Below are positions 60,396 through 64,000 of a DNA stretch of 64,000 nt, piece after piece (positions within the stretch are counted from its first letter, which is position 1; each line of letters begins with the position of its first letter). Made by a program: the position numbers and the translations under genes. Source of the stretch: Leuconostocaceae bacterium ESL0723 (GTDB lineage Bacteria > Bacillota > Bacilli > Lactobacillales > Lactobacillaceae). Where the stretch lies: assembly GCA_029392055.1 (NCBI GenBank), contig CP113928.1, positions 17,501 through 81,500 of the forward strand, read 5' to 3'. The notes beneath the pieces were generated by a model. The model had not been told where the DNA came from, made no database searches, and was given only the letters and a program-made list of their open reading frames with translations.

Positions 60396-61724
60396 ATGGC
60401 AACATCGGATATTAAGGCAGAGCAATTGGAATACGTGTTGCAACCGTGGGTTAAGCAAGCTGGCTTAGACCCGCTGGTCGTTACCAAGGGCGAAGGCGTC
60501 TACTTCTGGGATGACAAGGGTGAAAAGTACACCGACATGTCATCTCTTCTAATCAATAATAATATTGGCTTCAATAATCAGGAGGTCAATCAGGCGATTG
60601 CCGATCAGCTCAGTAAATTTGCCTTTGTATCACCGGTGTATGCCGCTGAATCCCGTTCAAAGCTGGCTAAGGCAATTATTGATAAGTTGCCTGACGAGTT
60701 TGGTAAAGTATTCTTCGCCAACGCCGGTACCGAAGCGAACGAAAGTGCTTTGAAAATTGCCCGGGCCTATACTGGTAAGCAAAAAGTGCTGTCCCGCTAC
60801 CGTTCTTACCACGGTGCAACCCAGGGTTCTGGTGGCTTAACTGGTGAACCACGGAAGCATTTCTCAGAACCCTTATCACCAGGATTTGTTAAGTTCTTTG
60901 ATCCTTACTTGTACCATGCACCGTTGAAGTTTAGCAGTGAAGAAGAAGCAACTGACTACTATCTAAAGACCCTGCGGGACCAAATTATTTATGAAGGCCC
61001 CGAAGATATCGCGGCCATCTGGTTGGAAACGATTACCGGATCAAACGGGGTAATTATTCCACCAAAGGGTTACTTGAAGGGTGTCCGTGAGCTCTGTGAC
61101 GAGTTCAACATTTTGATGGTCTGTGATGAAGTTATGGTTGGTTTCTACCGGACTGGTAAGCTCTTTGCCTTCCAGAACTTTGACGTGGTGCCTGACATTA
61201 TCACCTTTGCCAAGGGGGTTACCTCCGGTTACGTTCCCCTTGGTGGCGTGGTGGTCCAATCTAAGATTGCCGATTACTACAACGACAACCCCATGCCAAC
61301 TGGTTTGACTTATTCTGGCCACCCACTGGCCTGTGCGGCCGGCGTAGCTAGCATGAAGTTCTATGACGATCACAAGATTGGCGAACATGTCCAAGAGGTT
61401 GGTAAGGAACTCAAGGCTGCCCTCGAAGATTTGAAGAAAAAGCACCCAAGTGTGGGTGATATTCGTTCGATTGGTCTCTTTGCGGCGGTTGAATTTACGC
61501 GCAATCCAGAGACCCATGAACCATTGGTGCCTTATGGACGTGATCCGGAAGGTATTATGCCGAAGTTGGTTGCCGAATTGAAGAAGCGTCACTTCATGAC
61601 TTATTCCCATGAAAGTGTTATCTTTGTGGCACCACCATTGATTATCACCAGCGAAGAGCTAGCGGCTGAATTCCCTAAGCTCGACGAAGTGATGTCAATT
61701 GCTGATGAGATTGTTGCTGGATAA
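60396..61724 (+). CDS. Class III (PLP-dependent) aminotransferase
   Basis: 442 residues. Fold type I: 'FFANAGTEANESALKIARAYTG' (phosphate cup), 'AAIWLETITGSNGVIIPPKGY', the Asp in 'MVCDEVMVGFYRTGKL' and the PLP Lys in 'ITFAKGVTSGYVPLGG'. It belongs to the omega-amino acid:pyruvate / taurine / beta-alanine group rather than aspartate transaminases. ATG at 60396 has aaggagg 5 nt upstream; a longer 5' extension is unlikely. Co-transcribed with the tautomerase (13-nt gap), and close to two amino acid permeases. Substrate not assignable. Confidence 0.88.
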   Translation: MATSDIKAEQLEYVLQPWVKQAGLDPLVVTKGEGVYFWDDKGEKYTDMSSLLINNNIGFNNQEVNQAIADQLSKFAFVSPVYAAESRSKLAKAIIDKLPDEFGKVFFANAGTEANESALKIARAYTGKQKVLSRYRSYHGATQGSGGLTGEPRKHFSEPLSPGFVKFFDPYLYHAPLKFSSEEEATDYYLKTLRDQIIYEGPEDIAAIWLETITGSNGVIIPPKGYLKGVRELCDEFNILMVCDEVMVGFYRTGKLFAFQNFDVVPDIITFAKGVTSGYVPLGGVVVQSKIADYYNDNPMPTGLTYSGHPLACAAGVASMKFYDDHKIGEHVQEVGKELKAALEDLKKKHPSVGDIRSIGLFAAVEFTRNPETHEPLVPYGRDPEGIMPKLVAELKKRHFMTYSHESVIFVAPPLIITSEELAAEFPKLDEVMSIADEIVAG

Positions 61725-61737
61725 TTTGGAGGAATAG

Positions 61738-62112
61738 ATGCCATTAATTAAAGTTGATATCTTAAAGGGCCGTACGGAAGGTGAAATCCGTGGAATTTTG
61801 GATGCCATCCATGAAGCCGTTTTGGTTTCCTTTAAGGTGCCCGATCGTGACCGTTACCAAGTGGTGACCCAGCACGACCCTGATGAAATGATTATTGAAG
61901 ACACCGGCCTGGGTTATCCCCGGACTGATAAGGTGACGGTGATTTCGATTACGAGCAAGAAGCGCAGCGAGGAAGCTGTTCGCACCTTATATAAGGAAAT
62001 CGTGACCAATTTGTCGGAAAGTGGTTTGGTTCCGCCGGAAGATGTCATGATTAACATCACCTTTAACGAAACCTACTCATGGAGCTTTGGCCGTGGGGAA
62101 GTGATGGACTAG
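61738..62112 (+). CDS. Tautomerase superfamily protein
   Basis: 124 residues, starting MPLIKVDILKGR, so Pro1 would be exposed after Met removal and act as the catalytic base. Length and 'RYQVVTQHDPDEMIIEDTGLGYPRTDKV' resemble the MSAD-like/tautomerase 2 subgroup rather than the 60-residue 4-oxalocrotonate type. With the upstream aminotransferase it may act on an enol or 2-oxo acid formed by transamination (inference). A terminator follows. Confidence 0.85.
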   Translation: MPLIKVDILKGRTEGEIRGILDAIHEAVLVSFKVPDRDRYQVVTQHDPDEMIIEDTGLGYPRTDKVTVISITSKKRSEEAVRTLYKEIVTNLSESGLVPPEDVMINITFNETYSWSFGRGEVMD

Positions 62113-62130
62113 TGAGGTTTTACTAGCACA

Positions 62131-62158
62131 AAAAGCCCAGGATTGTCCTGGGTTTTTT
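62131..62158 (+). terminator. Terminator of aminotransferase-tautomerase operon
   Basis: AGCCCAGGA-TTG-TCCTGGG followed by TTTTTT. Confidence 0.88.
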
Positions 62159-62334
62159 GCTTGTTTTAGGGGGAAAACAAACGTTCTAGTTTGTTATTTA
62201 ACTGGTAAGGTTGAAAAATTTCTGTTAAATATGCCGGTAGAAAGTTCTAATAAAAAGCTTCTACTAGGGCATGGTTGTCCCTGGTTGAACCGGATCCCAT
62301 CCTGTGAAAAGGGCTTAAGGACGCCCTTGAACAG

Positions 62335-62487
62335 ATGTTTGGGGGTGATTTTTGTGAAAATTCGGACTATAATTTGGACAGCTATAACTGGGACCACTTT
62401 CAACTTGGTCCTGTGATTATGGGAATGGGTAATAATTCGGTCCGGGTTGGAACTTTGGCTGATGCCAGCCAGGGGTTTCTAAGCTGA
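62335..62487 (+). other. Possible gene relic or tiny ORF
   Basis: Fifty codons from ATG 62335 to TGA 62487, preceded in frame by further codons back to a TGA at 62306. The peptide has Tyr, Trp, Asp and Asn in a pattern that reads like folded protein (…DYNLDSYNWDHFQLGP…), but there is no RBS and no relative known to me. It may be the decayed end of a gene. Confidence 0.25.
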
Positions 62488-62584
62488 ACCGGGGGCGTCG
62501 GCCATTTAGTAACAAAGCAAAACCGCTTAAGGGCAACGTTTTGCTGCTGGGCCTTTAATCTTTTATTACAAATTTTAAGAATTT

Positions 62585-62601
62585 TTTACAATTATTTTAC
62601 A
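62585..62601 (-). promoter_or_regulatory. WalR-like box upstream of peptidoglycan hydrolase
   Basis: Plus strand TTTACA-ATTAT-TTTACA, that is TGTAAA-ATAAT-TGTAAA on the minus strand: an exact TGTWAH-N5-TGTWAH. It lies about 25 bp upstream of the -10, in the -35 region, where no -35 hexamer is present. Confidence 0.6.
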
Positions 62602-62667
62602 AATTCGCTGATGGATTTGATAGTATAGAATTCAGATACACTACTTTTCTTGGAGGACTTAGGAACT

Positions 62668-64000
62668 ATGAGGCCGAAACAAGTGCGGCAAAAGAAGGCT
62701 GCTAAACATTTTGTGAATGCGGGTGCCACAACGTTAATGGTGACTAGTGCGATGCTGCCGGCATCACTCCTAACGCAGTCTGCCCAAGTTAAGGCAGATG
62801 ACCGTCCCGGTTCTAAAAAAGATGGACAGAGTAACTGGGTCCAGAACACGGCTGACCAGGTCCGTGACCAGATTGCTCAGCAGGGTAAGCCAGCCGATGC
62901 GGCTGACTACCAGGTTCAGTGGGGTGATACCCTTGACACCATCGCTGCCAACTATGACACGACGGCTGCTGACTTGGCCCAGCGCTTCCACCTGCCTAAT
63001 GAGGGGATGATTCTTGCGGGCTATAAGCTTAGCGATCAGGCACAGGCTCAGGGTAACCTGGCTGATGCTGGCTACCAGGTCAGCAGCCAAAGCGTGGTGC
63101 CAGCCACTACTAGCGACGACCAGGGCAGCAAGCTCTTAGTTGTTGACCCTAACCAGGGTCTGGCAGCGCCAACTGAAGCAACGCCACAGGCCCAAGACGT
63201 GATGGCGGCTAATGCTAACGCTGGTAGTGCCAGTGCAAGTACGGCTGGCAGTGCTGCTGCATCAACTGCGGCTGATAACCAGGCTGCTAGCAGCCTGTCC
63301 GTGTCAACCTCAGCGGCTGCTTCCCAACAGGGTAGCCAGCAGGCTGCCGCTGCTGCGGCCCCTGCTTACCGTCTGCCAGCTGAAAGTGCCGCTGATAGTC
63401 AGGCTCAGGCACCAGTAACGCCAGTGGTAAACAGCCAGTCAAGCCAGTCTACTGCTGCTAAGCCAGTGGTAACTAACGTTGCAAGCAGTCAGAGCACTGC
63501 CCAGACGGTTGGTGACACGGCTGATCACACCGGGGTTAGCCAGGACTTGAACCAGATTTATGGTTCGATGAATGCCTCTGAAAGTGCCCAAACTACGGCC
63601 ACTTCTCAGGCTCAGTCAACGACCGCCAACCAGGCGGCTTCTGCCAGTCAGTCTGCCTCTCAGGCCAGCTACCAACAGCAGTCAGCTGCTAACAGCCAGG
63701 CTGCTCAGCAATCCGCAGCTGCGTCCCAGCAGGCCAGTCAGGCGGCAGCAAACAGCCAGTCAATCAGTGCCAGCCAGGCCGCTGCCGCAGCGGTACCAGC
63801 TTCGACTAGTACTACTGTCAGTGCCCACAAGGTTGACAATGATAAGTTGGTCAACTGGTTCTACAACAACGAAGGTAAGTTGACTTATAGTATGAGCGGT
63901 TCCCGGAATGGGACCGATGGCACGGCTGATTGTTCCGGTGCCATGACGGAGGCCCTTTACGAGGCCGGTGCTAGTCAACCTGCTTACTTATATAATACGG
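62668..64000 (+). CDS. Secreted LysM-type peptidoglycan hydrolase, 3' end outside window
   Basis: The frame is open for 444 codons to the end of the window. A long signal peptide with an Arg/Lys-rich start (MRPKQVRQKKAAKHFV) ends near residue 46 (QAQVKADD). A LysM domain follows at about 88-135 ('YQVQWGDTLDTIAANYDTTAADLAQRF'), then a 250-residue Ser/Ala/Gln-rich linker. The start of a catalytic domain comes last ('LVNWFYNNEGKLTYSMSGSRNGTDGTADCSGAM'), with a Cys in the ADCSG position like the Amidase_5/NlpC-P60-related phage endolysin family. It should cleave peptide bonds in the wall. RBS ggagga about 10 nt before ATG. A WalR-like box is in the promoter. Confidence 0.85.
   Translation, partial: MRPKQVRQKKAAKHFVNAGATTLMVTSAMLPASLLTQSAQVKADDRPGSKKDGQSNWVQNTADQVRDQIAQQGKPADAADYQVQWGDTLDTIAANYDTTAADLAQRFHLPNEGMILAGYKLSDQAQAQGNLADAGYQVSSQSVVPATTSDDQGSKLLVVDPNQGLAAPTEATPQAQDVMAANANAGSASASTAGSAAASTAADNQAASSLSVSTSAAASQQGSQQAAAAAAPAYRLPAESAADSQAQAPVTPVVNSQSSQSTAAKPVVTNVASSQSTAQTVGDTADHTGVSQDLNQIYGSMNASESAQTTATSQAQSTTANQAASASQSASQASYQQQSAANSQAAQQSAAASQQASQAAANSQSISASQAAAAAVPASTSTTVSAHKVDNDKLVNWFYNNEGKLTYSMSGSRNGTDGTADCSGAMTEALYEAGASQPAYLYNT

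Larger units (their letters stand above)
62159..62667. other. Intergenic region before peptidoglycan hydrolase
   Basis: About 510 bp. It includes a 50-codon open frame at 62335-62487 of doubtful status, a WalR-like box at 62585-62601, a -10-like TATAGA at 62624-62629, and the RBS tggagga. No established RNA element is seen. Confidence 0.5.

Noticed and set aside
1-64000. CRISPR array, prophage, integrative element or insertion sequence
   Set aside because: No regularly spaced repeats, transposase, integrase or phage structural genes were recognised in the window.

Overview
The window (mid-range GC, about half by eye) looks like chromosome of an obligately heterofermentative lactic acid bacterium, most likely the Leuconostoc/Weissella branch of Lactobacillaceae. 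This rests on an 817-residue xylulose-5-phosphate phosphoketolase, a glucose-6-phosphate dehydrogenase, LTA synthase, the rpsF-ssb-rpsR / gdpP-rplI-dnaB block and a walR-walK-walH-walI-htrA block followed by rlmH. The genus is inference. I see no prophage, insertion sequence, CRISPR array or rRNA operon.

Layout. 1-14.5 kb: end of an AEC permease, a DUF2075 ATPase, a HAD phosphatase, an envelope group (Ser-rich anchored protein, membrane protein, LtaS-type synthase), an RluD-type pseudouridine synthase, an aquaporin, a copper P-type ATPase with a very Met/His-rich N-terminus, menE-menG and a ClC channel. 14.7-21.2 kb: two paralogous secreted proteins of an unfamiliar family. The larger carries a long Pro/Gly heptad repeat and is broken by an apparent 1-nt deletion. 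21.3-33.5 kb: housekeeping and transport genes, including an AdcR/AdcA pair with an AdcR operator, rpiA, rbsK, a signal peptidase, a Ser-rich protein with no export signal, zwf and an MFS carrier. 33.6-43.8 kb: rpsF-ssb-rpsR, gdpP-rplI-dnaB, ebsC/gntR, phosphoketolase and a Cof phosphatase. 43.85-46.5 kb: three tandem single-gene cassettes for near-identical 40-residue peptides, then an ABC exporter. 46.5-54.6 kb: prs, walRKHI-htrA, a DnaA-box cluster and rlmH. 54.6-64 kb: nnrE, tRNA-Ser, a CadD-like carrier, two duplicated amino-acid permeases, a class III aminotransferase with a tautomerase, and the start of a secreted LysM-type peptidoglycan hydrolase.

The most interesting unexplained item is the peptide array at 43956-44613. 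Each peptide has its own strong promoter, ribosome binding site and terminator, and none has a leader or signal peptide. Two of the three promoters carry a direct repeat that fits or nearly fits the WalR consensus (TGTWAH-N5-TGTWAH). The same motif lies upstream of the peptidoglycan hydrolase at 62668, a classical kind of WalR target. An ABC exporter follows, so a leaderless bacteriocin or surface-peptide system tied to the cell-wall stress regulon is one hypothesis.

Other points of note are several genes whose -10 box lies only 6-9 nt before the ATG (probable leaderless mRNAs), and seven DnaA boxes in the htrA-rlmH gap. Protein families were recognised by reading motifs; no database search was run.
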